Assembly (NCBI GenBank): GCA_034178815.1
Contig: JAXFQS010000025.1
Span: forward strand, 1-15,246
Length of the DNA stretch: 15,246 nt
DNA from: JAXFQS01 sp034178815
GTDB lineage: Bacteria > Verrucomicrobiota > Kiritimatiellia > RFP12 > DVOR01
Direction: 5' to 3'
Positions 1 to 6,432 of this stretch are shown here, one piece after another (positions within the stretch are counted from its first letter, which is position 1; each line of letters starts with the position of its first letter). The notes under the pieces were generated by a model. That model was given only the letters and a program-made list of their open reading frames with translations, searched no databases and was not told the DNA's origin. The translations under genes and the position numbers were made by a program.

Positions 1-174
1 GGCCCCGCGCAATGGGCGAAAAACCCCGTTCCGACGCTCTGAAACCGCCCGTCTGGGGCGCTAGTCAGGGCAGACCATCTTGGGGGGCGAATCAACAGCC
101 TGAGGCAACGGCGGGTTCTGGCCCCCTACAACCACCTTTTGGCGAATGTTGCGCACCCCTCTCCGCACCAAAAC
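1..174. other. Non-coding stretch, nothing recognised
   Basis: This lies downstream of the tRNA terminator on the minus strand. The open frames across it give low-complexity Pro/Gly/Arg-rich translations with no recognisable family and are judged shadows. I see no RNA gene, promoter or repeat that I can defend. It could contain the 3' end of a gene outside the window, but no frame supports that. Confidence 0.4.
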
Positions 175-200
175 GAAAAAAGCCCCTCGTGCGAGGGGCT
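175..200 (-). terminator. Rho-independent terminator of the EIIA/tRNA-Thr transcript
   Basis: Read on the minus strand, a perfect 9-bp GC-rich stem (AGCCCCTCG with CGAGGGGCT, two-base loop) is followed directly by a run of T. It begins 5 nt after the CCA end of the tRNA, so it ends the tRNA transcript. The stem and T-run are seen directly. Confidence 0.93.
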
Positions 201-205
201 GGAGA

Positions 206-281
206 TGGAGCCGGCAGACGGACTCGAACCGACGACCTGCTGATTACAAATCAGCTGCTCTACCAACTGAGCTAAGCCGGC
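206..281 (-). tRNA. tRNA-Thr (anticodon UGU), CCA encoded
   Basis: The 76-nt cloverleaf is complete on the minus strand: D stem GCTC/GAGC, anticodon stem GCTGA/TCAGC around loop TTTGTAA, five-base variable loop, T loop TTCGAGT, discriminator T and genomic CCA. The anticodon TGT reads ACA-type threonine codons, and the acceptor GCCGGC with discriminator U fits bacterial tRNA-Thr. Two positions do not pair: T7 faces T66 in the acceptor stem, and T50 faces T64 in the T stem. The usual partner bases would both be A. The first 10 nt overlap the end of the upstream EIIA gene, whose TAG stop is formed by tRNA bases 8-10. The two are presumably co-transcribed and separated by RNase P. Confidence 0.95.
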
Positions 282-742
282 GCAGAAAATTGAAGCAACT
301 GGCGAACGCTCTGCCGATCGGTCGCGGCGAGGAGGCGTTCGCGCAGGGCGGCATCGAGGAGTTTCACGCTGAGGCGCGCCATAAAGTGAATGTGGTTGAC
401 CCCATTCAAGGCTGGCACGAGCAGAAGCACGACGATGTCGACCTTTTGCCCTCCGGAGGGTGCATCGACGAAACCCGTCTGGCTCAAGCCGACCGCGCAC
501 ATCAGGCGGTCGATCTGCTCCAAACGCCCGTGCGGCATAGCAATCCCGTCGCCCATCGCGGTGCTGGCGCTAAGTTCGCGCTGAGCAACGGTCTTGACGG
601 CGAGGTCGCGCAGAGCCGAATCGAGGCTACCGTCGGCAACCATCGCGTCGACGAGCTCCTCGATGGCACAGGCCATATTCTGAGCCGCCAGCCGAGGGAG
701 GACAGTGCAGCGCTCAATAACGGCGTTGAAGGGCTCGGACAT
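272..742 (-). CDS. PTS EIIA type-2 domain protein (PtsN/fructose-type)
   Basis: This 156-aa single-domain protein matches the EIIA-2 (mannitol/fructose/PtsN) fold in length and motifs. The phosphorylated histidine should be H71, in the signature GDGIAMPHGR, followed by the VDIVVLLL core strand and a C-terminal helix. EIIA-2 proteins take phosphate from HPr or NPr. With no EIIB or EIIC domain nearby, a regulatory PtsN-like role is more likely than sugar uptake, but that is inference. The start at 742 fits the family N-terminus, with a weak GAGAG upstream. A TTGCCA/TATTCT promoter lies about 40 nt upstream. The coding region ends inside the 5' end of tRNA-Thr, sharing 10 bases, so its last codons (APA-stop) are fixed by the tRNA acceptor stem. 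Confidence 0.87.
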   Translation of the reverse strand: MSEPFNAVIERCTVLPRLAAQNMACAIEELVDAMVADGSLDSALRDLAVKTVAQRELSASTAMGDGIAMPHGRLEQIDRLMCAVGLSQTGFVDAPSGGQKVDIVVLLLVPALNGVNHIHFMARLSVKLLDAALRERLLAATDRQSVRQLLQFSAPA

Positions 743-779
743 AGTCTCTCAATGCGATCCGTGTGGCAAAACGGCGGAC

Positions 780-808
780 AGAATACCAAATCGCAGCGCA
801 CTTGGCAA
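780..808 (-). promoter_or_regulatory. Sigma70-type promoter for the EIIA/tRNA unit
   Basis: On the minus strand TTGCCA (803-808) and TATTCT (780-785) are separated by exactly 17 nt, giving a start near 773 and a leader of about 30 nt. The -35 box lies in an inverted repeat, TGGCAA (803-808) and TTGCCA (816-821) with a 7-nt loop, which could be an operator. That role is inference. Confidence 0.65.
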
Positions 809-834
809 TGTTTATTTGCCACGCGGGGAAAATC

Positions 835-960
835 GCACCTACCTAGGATTGGGGGAGACTCGTACCCTCCATACGGGGCGAACCGTACGCACCAATTCCT
901 CCCCGTGGTGGGTACGAAAGGCCGCATAAGACGGAAAACGATTCTCCCAAGGTGCTTTTC
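835..960 (+). ncRNA. Candidate structured RNA or leader upstream of thrC, family unknown
   Basis: Four nested complementary blocks can be paired by eye: GCACC 835-839 with GGTGC 951-955; TTGGGGGAGA 849-858 with TCTCCCAA 943-950 (two bulged G); CGTACCC 861-867 with GGGTACG 910-916; ACGGGG 873-878 with CCCCGT 901-906. The apical loop is 879-900. A 26-nt insert on the 3' side (917-942) may form its own small hairpin, giving a three-way-junction shape. CTTTTCTTTTG follows the last stem and merges into the thrC -35 box, so the plus strand is favoured. I do not recognise 5S, SRP, 6S, tmRNA or a known riboswitch. No clear promoter was found for it. It could instead be a DNA-level palindromic element. 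Confidence 0.33.
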
Positions 961-962
961 TT

Positions 963-991
963 TTGACATTCCATACAAGGCTTACTATACT
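963..991 (+). promoter_or_regulatory. Strong sigma70-type promoter of the thrC operon
   Basis: TTGACA (963-968) and TATACT (986-991) are separated by exactly 17 nt, a near-consensus promoter. Transcription should begin near 998, leaving a leader of about 22 nt with AAGGAG (1009-1014) before the ATG at 1020. There is no room for an attenuator between this promoter and the gene. Confidence 0.85.
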
Positions 992-1019
992 TTCGAGACA
1001 TGCATTCGAAGGAGTATCC

Positions 1020-2396
1020 ATGCGCTACATCAGCACCCGCGGGCAGGGCGAACCGCTCACATTCACCGAGACCATCCTGACCGGTCTGGCCCGCGATGGC
1101 GGGCTCTTCATCCCCGAGACATTTCCCCAAGTCGGCGACCAGCTCGAATCCTGGAGCCGCCTGAACTACCGCGACCTGGCTTTCGAGATTATGAGCCGCT
1201 ACGCCGACGACATCCCGCCGGCCGAACTCAAGGCCATCATCGACCGCAGTTACCGCGTCTTCCGCGACCCCGAGACAACCCCCGTGCGCCCCCTCGGAGA
1301 CCTTTGGCTGCTGGAACTCTTCCACGGGCCGACCTACGCCTTCAAAGACATCGCCCTCCAATTCCTCGGCAACCTCTTCGAGTATGTCCTTGCCCGCGAC
1401 GGACGCCGGATGAACATCATCGCCGCCACCTCCGGCGACACCGGTTCGGCAGCCATCCAAGGCGTCCGCGGCCGCAAAGGGATTGAAATCTTCGTCATGC
1501 ATCCCCACGGACGAGTCAGCCCCGTGCAAGAACGCCAAATGACCACCGTCCTCGACCCCAATGTCCACAACCTCGCCGTAAAAGGCACCTTCGACGACTG
1601 CCAGAGCATCGTCAAATCCCTCTTTGGAGACCTCCCCTTCCGCGACCGCAACCACCTCGGAGCGGTCAACTCCATCAACTGGGCACGCGTACTGGCACAA
1701 GTGGTCTACTACTTCTACGCCGGCCTCAAAGTCCTGCGCACGACCGGCGCCAAACGCCTCCGCTTCACCGTCCCGACCGGCAACTTCGGAGACATCTTCG
1801 CGGGCTATGTCGCCGCCCAGATGGGTTTGCCCGTCGAACGCCTCGTGGCGGCCACCAACGAGAACGACATCTTGGCGCGCTACTTCCAAGGCGGAACCTA
1901 CTCGCTGGGGCAGGTCGCGCCAACCTTGAGCCCCTCGATGGACATACAAGTCGCGAGCAACTTCGAGCGCTACCTCTACTTCCTCGCGCAGAAGAATCCC
2001 TCGAAACTCGTGCAGTGGATGGAGACCTTCAAAGCCACCGGCTCGCTCACTCCGGGCGTGGCGGACGACCCGATTCTAACGGGCGGACGGGGCGACACGG
2101 CGGACACGCTCCAGACCATTCGCGAGGCATGGGAGTCCCATCAGGTGCTGCTCGACCCGCACACTGCCGTAGGCGTCGCCGTCGCCCGGCGCAACCTTTC
2201 TCCCGACGCGCCGATGGTCACGCTTGCGACCGCGCACCCGGCCAAGTTCCCCGATGCCATCCGCCAAGCGACAGGCAAGGATCTGGCGCACATTCCCGAG
2301 TTGGACGCGCTTGCCGCCAAACCCGTCCGCTGCGACCTCATTGAGCCTTCCCCGCAAGCCGTCGGAGGCTATCTTGAAGCTACCCTTTCCCTCTGA
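1020..2396 (+). CDS. thrC: Threonine synthase
   Basis: This 458-aa PLP enzyme converts O-phosphohomoserine to threonine, the last step of threonine synthesis in the cytosol. The N-terminal YISTRG segment, the Schiff-base lysine K109 in HGPTYAFKD, the phosphate-binding TSGDTGSAA segment and the VPTGNFGD segment are all visible. Length and order match the bacterial/fungal ThrC type rather than the short plant-like type. The ATG at 1020 is chosen over an upstream in-frame start at 963 because AAGGAG lies 5 nt before it and the promoter at 963-991 would fall inside the longer version. It opens an operon: the next gene starts 23 nt before its TGA. Confidence 0.96.
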   Translation: MRYISTRGQGEPLTFTETILTGLARDGGLFIPETFPQVGDQLESWSRLNYRDLAFEIMSRYADDIPPAELKAIIDRSYRVFRDPETTPVRPLGDLWLLELFHGPTYAFKDIALQFLGNLFEYVLARDGRRMNIIAATSGDTGSAAIQGVRGRKGIEIFVMHPHGRVSPVQERQMTTVLDPNVHNLAVKGTFDDCQSIVKSLFGDLPFRDRNHLGAVNSINWARVLAQVVYYFYAGLKVLRTTGAKRLRFTVPTGNFGDIFAGYVAAQMGLPVERLVAATNENDILARYFQGGTYSLGQVAPTLSPSMDIQVASNFERYLYFLAQKNPSKLVQWMETFKATGSLTPGVADDPILTGGRGDTADTLQTIREAWESHQVLLDPHTAVGVAVARRNLSPDAPMVTLATAHPAKFPDAIRQATGKDLAHIPELDALAAKPVRCDLIEPSPQAVGGYLEATLSL

Positions 2397-3528
2397 CTTT
2401 GCCTGCCGGCGCTGCGGCAGATGCTGCCGGGTGCCGGGGGAAGTGTCCCTCCAGCCGAACGAAGTCGATGCCATCGCCCGGTTGCTGGGGCTTGAACCTC
2501 AGGAGTTTATCGACCACCATACGCGACTCAACCACGACCGTAGCGCGCTAGCCCTTCTGGAGGAACCGGACGGCCGGTGCGCCTGGCTCGACACGGATGA
2601 GCGTTGCCGCATCCAGAACGCCAAACCCAAGCAATGTCGCGACTTTCCCGTCTGGACGACGCCAGACCTTGAAGCCGCCTGTCCCGCCCTCGCCATGAAC
2701 AAGCCCCACATCTACAAGCCGATTGTCCGACCCCGGGTCTGGGGCATTGAAACCATACTCCTCTCCGCGCTCGACCAGGCTCCTTCCCGCGAAATCGGCA
2801 CGGGCGTTTCATTGCCCGATTTGCTGGCGGCGCAACCCAATCTGCTGGGGGCGGAGCTGCCCTTCCCGCTGCTCTTCAAACACCTGCACACCACCGATGT
2901 GCTCTCGGTTCAGGTTCACCCAAACGAAGCAACCGCGCCCCTGACGGGCGGCGATCCGAAGACCGAAATGTGGTTCATCTTGCGCAGCACCCGGAGCGAT
3001 GCCATCCTCTATGCAGGGCTTGCCCCCGGCGCCGATCCAGGGCAACTCGCCTCCCCCGAGGCTGGGCGGGCCCTTGTCCGGCACCATCCCGCCCCCGGCG
3101 ACACCCTGCTCATACCCGGCGGGCTCGTCCACGCCATCGGCCCGGGGTGCGACATCTACGAAGTCCAGCAGGCTTCCGACACCACCTTCCGCCTCTACGA
3201 CTGGAACCGCCCGCCCCAGCCCGATGCGCCCCGCCCCCTCCATACCAAGCAAGCACTTCAGGCGATAGATTGGCACCTTCCTCCTCCAAGGTTGCAACCT
3301 CTCGCCCCCATTCATACCCGACACTTCACCACGGAGATACACACCCTTCCCTGCCACATTCCCCAGCACACCACCTTCCAAGTGCTCTTCACCCAGGATT
3401 CCGGCGTCACACTCCTCTGGGGCGGCAACGAGACCCCGCTGCCCCCCTGCCACTGCTGCCTCGTCCCCGCCCGCATGGCACTCTCCGCCGCCGGGGCAGG
3501 CACCCTCGTGCGCACCATCATCCCATGA
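2374..3528 (+). CDS. Fusion: YkgJ-type CxxCxxCC protein + phosphomannose isomerase (ManA type I)
   Basis: One uninterrupted 384-aa frame holds two families. Residues 1-107 are a YkgJ-type (UPF0153) metal-cluster domain with C11, C14, C17, C18, then C69, C78 and C88 in a CRDFP context, and C103. Residues 108-384 are a short mannose-6-phosphate isomerase with metal ligands Q180 and H182 (VQVHP), E198 (KTEMW) and H253 (LVHAIG), plus the RLYDWNR signature at 273-279. ManA normally begins at a methionine, and M108 (ATG 2695) sits exactly there, but with no ribosome site and no stop before it. The start is TTG at 2374, with GGAGG 5 nt upstream, inside the end of thrC. The GESWE-like segment usual between the RVWG region and FPLLFK is not recognisable. 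The ManA half interconverts fructose-6-P and mannose-6-P; the role of the YkgJ half is unknown. Confidence 0.85.
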   Translation: MKLPFPSDFACRRCGRCCRVPGEVSLQPNEVDAIARLLGLEPQEFIDHHTRLNHDRSALALLEEPDGRCAWLDTDERCRIQNAKPKQCRDFPVWTTPDLEAACPALAMNKPHIYKPIVRPRVWGIETILLSALDQAPSREIGTGVSLPDLLAAQPNLLGAELPFPLLFKHLHTTDVLSVQVHPNEATAPLTGGDPKTEMWFILRSTRSDAILYAGLAPGADPGQLASPEAGRALVRHHPAPGDTLLIPGGLVHAIGPGCDIYEVQQASDTTFRLYDWNRPPQPDAPRPLHTKQALQAIDWHLPPPRLQPLAPIHTRHFTTEIHTLPCHIPQHTTFQVLFTQDSGVTLLWGGNETPLPPCHCCLVPARMALSAAGAGTLVRTIIP

Positions 3529-4184
3529 CCCCCATCCGCCACCTCGTCTGGGACTGGAACGGCACGCTGCTCGACGATATCGAGGCCAGCGTATACGCCC
3601 TCAACCGCATGTGCCGCGACCGCAGCCTCCCCCCCATTCCCGACATCGAGACCTACCGCAGCCACTTCGGATTCCCCGTGCGCGACTACTACCGTAGCCT
3701 CGGCTTCCGCTTCGACGACGCCCAGTACGATAGGATGTCCGAAGAATTCCACCGCCACTTCTTCGCCTCCGGACTCATACGCCTCAGACCACAGGCTAAA
3801 GAGATTCTCGACACCCTCGCCACACGCCTCCAGAGCCAATCCATCCTCTCCGCCGCCGAACACACCATGCTCCACCAGATGACCCTCAAAGCAGGGATCC
3901 ACCCCCGCTTGCGCCACATCATCGGTGCCGGAGACCTCCACGGAACCTCAAAACTCCAACAGGCCAGGCACCTCGCCCGCCTCCTCTCCGCCCCCCCCGA
4001 ACACATCCTCCTCGTCGGCGATACCCTGCACGACGCCGAAGTCGCGCAAACCTGCGGATGGAACTGCATCCTGCTTACCTGCGGCCACCAGACCGCCCAA
4101 CGGCTCCAGACCGCCCATTGCCCCCTCGTCGACACCCTCCACGCTATCCCCGAACACCCCCTGCTCGCCCCAACCCATGCCTGA
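3525..4184 (+). CDS. HAD-family phosphatase (phosphoglycolate-phosphatase-like)
   Basis: This 219-aa soluble protein has the haloacid dehalogenase motifs in order. Motif I is DWNGTLLDD with nucleophile D10, motif II is the ILSAAE strand end, a lysine sits in GTSKL, and motif IV is VGDTLHDAE. A helical cap separates motifs I and II. In motif I the second, acid/base aspartate of the classic DxDGT is asparagine (N12). DxNGT occurs in a known HAD subgroup, so the protein may be an active phosphatase with altered acid/base chemistry. The substrate cannot be read from the sequence. The start codon overlaps the previous stop as ATGA, implying translational coupling, and no separate ribosome site is seen. 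Confidence 0.86.
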   Translation: MTPIRHLVWDWNGTLLDDIEASVYALNRMCRDRSLPPIPDIETYRSHFGFPVRDYYRSLGFRFDDAQYDRMSEEFHRHFFASGLIRLRPQAKEILDTLATRLQSQSILSAAEHTMLHQMTLKAGIHPRLRHIIGAGDLHGTSKLQQARHLARLLSAPPEHILLVGDTLHDAEVAQTCGWNCILLTCGHQTAQRLQTAHCPLVDTLHAIPEHPLLAPTHA

Positions 4185-4797
4185 AGACCTCAACATCATC
4201 CGCCAGACCATCGCCACACTCGACCGTTCCCTGATTACCTACCTCGGCCAGAGAGCCCAATGGGCCTACTCCCTCGACCAGTACCAGCCAGGCTGGTCAT
4301 TTCCCTACTACAAAGAGGTCGTCGGCCAAGGAGACGCCCGCACAGTCCTAGACCAAATCCTCCCCGCCGCGGAAGCCAAATACACCACCTTCGCCCTACC
4401 CCTGCTCTGCGCCGATACCGCCCCCGAAAACGGCGCCGTGCTCGAAATCGACTCCATGTGCATCTGGGCCGCACTCCTCCGGATGCACACCTCCACCAAA
4501 CTCATACAGGCGAAATTCCGCCTCGGAATTGGAGACCTCCGCGACGCCGTCAATGCATCCGACCCAGCCCGCATCCGCCAGGCAATCGAGGCAACCCAAA
4601 CCACCGACGAGACCCAAATCAGCCAAGCACTCGCCGTCGCGACAACCTTCGCCCGCCGCAACAGAAGCCCACTCGTTCCCCTCATGCACCTGCCCGACGC
4701 CATCGAAGAACTGTACCGCAGTTGGATCCTTCCCCAGACACGACGCCTCCAGTATCTCTGGACGCTCCACTACTACAGCATTCCCGACTGCGGCTGA
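4177..4797 (+). CDS. Chorismate mutase, eukaryote-like all-helical (AroQ-class) type
   Basis: This 206-aa protein lines up by eye with yeast/plant chorismate mutase rather than the roughly 90-aa bacterial AroQ. R9 (NIIRQ) matches yeast Arg16, R102 (LLRMH) matches Arg157, K113 (IQAKF) matches Lys168, and T188 (LPQTRR) matches Thr242 of the IPxTKEVEVEYLLRR tail. The residue equivalent to yeast Glu246 is Q192; E. coli chorismate mutase uses Gln88 at that position. The enzyme would convert chorismate to prephenate for Phe and Tyr synthesis. No prephenate dehydratase or dehydrogenase domain is fused, and the region forming the yeast Trp-binding allosteric site is not recognisable. The ATG at 4177 overlaps the end of the HAD gene by 8 nt. 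The family call rests on remembered motifs. Confidence 0.72.
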   Translation: MPEDLNIIRQTIATLDRSLITYLGQRAQWAYSLDQYQPGWSFPYYKEVVGQGDARTVLDQILPAAEAKYTTFALPLLCADTAPENGAVLEIDSMCIWAALLRMHTSTKLIQAKFRLGIGDLRDAVNASDPARIRQAIEATQTTDETQISQALAVATTFARRNRSPLVPLMHLPDAIEELYRSWILPQTRRLQYLWTLHYYSIPDCG

Positions 4798-4872
4798 CCC
4801 GAACGCCAATAGAACTGCGTAAACCCTTCCCCAATTTAACCGAGGCACCAGCCCACCCGCGACCTACCTTTC

Positions 4873-5412
4873 ATGCCACCCGACGCCCCAGACCCAACCC
4901 TCCGCGAGCAGCAAGAGATGCTTGCCGCCGCCCGCGGAGATGTACAGGCCTTCGAGCGACTGGTGGCAACCTACCAGAAGCCGCTCGTCAACTTTTTCGT
5001 CCGTTCCGGCGTTTCATCCGATGCAGAAGATTGTGCCCAGCGCACCTTCCTGCGCATTTGGAACTACCGCCACCGCTACCGCCCGACGGCCAAGTTTTCA
5101 ACCTTCCTCTGGATGGTGGCGCGGCAAGTATTCCTGGACGAAGTCAGGCACCGCTCGCGCAAAGAGCGTCTGCACAAAGCGTTCGGGAAAGAGCAACCGG
5201 GCGAGGCGGCTCCAAACCACGAAACGGGGCCGGATGTGGCTTCCGCGGTGGCGCGTCTGCCCAAGGCGCTGCGGCAGACGGTACTGATGGCTTTCATGCA
5301 AGGGTTGAAATACGAGGCGATTGCGCGCGAGTTGGATGTCCCGTTAGGGACGGTCAAGTCGCGGATTTTCCATGCTTTACGGCGGATGAGGAAGTTTCTT
5401 GAGGAGGAGTGA
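4873..5412 (+). CDS. ECF-family RNA polymerase sigma factor
   Basis: This 179-aa protein has the two-domain ECF layout. Region 2 (about residues 20-100) includes the core-binding segment DCAQRTFLRIW and the -10-reading segment FSTFLWMVARQVFLDEVRHR. A short variable linker follows, then region 4 (about 122-178) with LPKALRQTVLMAF and the helix-turn-helix YEAIARELDVPLGTVKSRI. It begins 75 nt after the chorismate mutase gene. I see no convincing ribosome site before the ATG at 4873, so the start is tentative (an ATG at 4918 would shorten it by 15 residues). It ends 3 nt before the next gene, a one-pass membrane protein, the usual arrangement of an ECF sigma with its membrane anti-sigma. Synonymous base choice changes within the gene, C-rich at the 5' part and G-rich after about 5150. 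Confidence 0.93.
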   Translation: MPPDAPDPTLREQQEMLAAARGDVQAFERLVATYQKPLVNFFVRSGVSSDAEDCAQRTFLRIWNYRHRYRPTAKFSTFLWMVARQVFLDEVRHRSRKERLHKAFGKEQPGEAAPNHETGPDVASAVARLPKALRQTVLMAFMQGLKYEAIARELDVPLGTVKSRIFHALRRMRKFLEEE

Positions 5413-5415
5413 TGG

Positions 5416-6432
5416 ATGAAGAGTTTCGCGACACGGTTTCGCCGGCAGACGCTGGGGCTTGCGGAACGCGAGCCGAGCCCGGATTTTGTGCAACGGGTGA
5501 TGGCGGCGATCGGGCAGGAACCACCGGTACGAAAGGGTTCGCATTGGGGCGTAGCGTTGGCGGCCGCGGCGGGGATTGCGGTGTTGGTGTCGGTCTATCT
5601 GGCTGGCACCTTCGCCATTGGCGGAGGGCAAGAGGTGGTGCAGGCTCGGCGGTGGCTTTTGGAGCGTCAGGGGGGCGATGGTTTGTGGCATGCGGAGGCA
5701 TTTGGGGGGGATGGTCATTACACGCCGGCCCTGACGGCGCTGGCTTTGGTGGCGCTTAGGAATGAGGCGGGCGCGAGGGAGGCGGTCGCCAAGGGGGTGT
5801 CGGCTCTGGCGGCTTCGATGCCAGTGCGGTATGACGCTCAATCGGAGGCCTACAATCTCACTTTGGGGGCCTATGCGTTGGCGGTTTTGAGCCGATCTGG
5901 GGGGTATCCGGAAGCTCGGAAGGTGCTTTCGACGGCGCTGGCGCGGCTCAAGGGGCACCAGACGGCGGCGGGCGGCTGGAGTTATGACGGATCGGATGGA
6001 AATACGGCTTTGACTGCGTGAAATGCGCGGATTTTGGCGCTTGCGGAGGGGGGCGATTCGCCGCCGGTGAAACGCGCGTTGCGCTGGCTGGAGCGGGCGA
6101 AGACGGGCTCGGGGGCGTTCTCATACAGTGCTCGCGACGGGCACACTTCTCCAACTTTGGATGCGCTGGCAGCTGCGGCTTTCCGGGCGGCCGGGGTAGC
6201 CGTCGAGGTGCCGGATCGGTTGCAATCTTCGGGCTCGGCTTCTTACTACGAGCAGTTTGCGGTGGCGCTTGCGCGGCCGTCGGAGGCTGTGGCGAAGGGG
6301 CTCCGGAAGTCGGTCGAGGGACGGTATCGCGGGAACGGAACTTTCGGGGCGGATGGTACCTGGTCGCCGGTCGGGGGACAACTTTACAACAATGCGCTGG
6401 CGGTATTGACGTTGGCTTCGGTGGCGCCATGA
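5416..6432 (+). pseudogene. Membrane protein: anti-sigma-like N-terminus + prenyltransferase/squalene-cyclase-like repeats, broken by in-frame TGA
   Basis: The frame 5416-6021 (201 aa) and its continuation 6022-6432 (136 aa) lie in the same phase and are split only by a TGA at 6019-6021. Read through, the protein would be 338 aa. It has a cytoplasmic tail of about 43 residues (QTLGLAEREPSPDFVQRVM), one membrane helix (about 44-67), and an outside domain of helical repeats such as YTPALTALALVAL, YNLTLGAYALAVL, NTALTA(stop)NARILAL and TSPTLDALAAAAF. These resemble the alpha/alpha-toroid of prenyltransferases and squalene cyclases, whose repeats often carry Trp after a T-A or T-G pair, so TGG to TGA is the simplest change. 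GAGGAGGAG precedes the ATG by 6 nt. The tail and position suggest an anti-sigma or sensor for the adjacent ECF sigma; there is no zinc-type HxxxCxxC motif. It could be a real knock-out, a base-call error, readthrough, or restart at TTG 6034. Confidence 0.68.

Noticed and set aside
998..1019. Threonine attenuator or T-box before thrC
   Set aside because: The predicted leader is only about 22 nt, with no run of Thr codons and no T-box motif.
843..1949. 368-aa open frame antisense to thrC
   Set aside because: It runs through the thrC promoter and the PLP-site region with no recognisable domain; composition-driven shadow.
6019..6050. Selenocysteine at the TGA of the membrane-repeat gene
   Set aside because: Only a 4-bp GCGC stem can be drawn downstream, too weak for a bacterial SECIS. 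The site fits a Trp position of the repeats and there is no sign of a redox motif.
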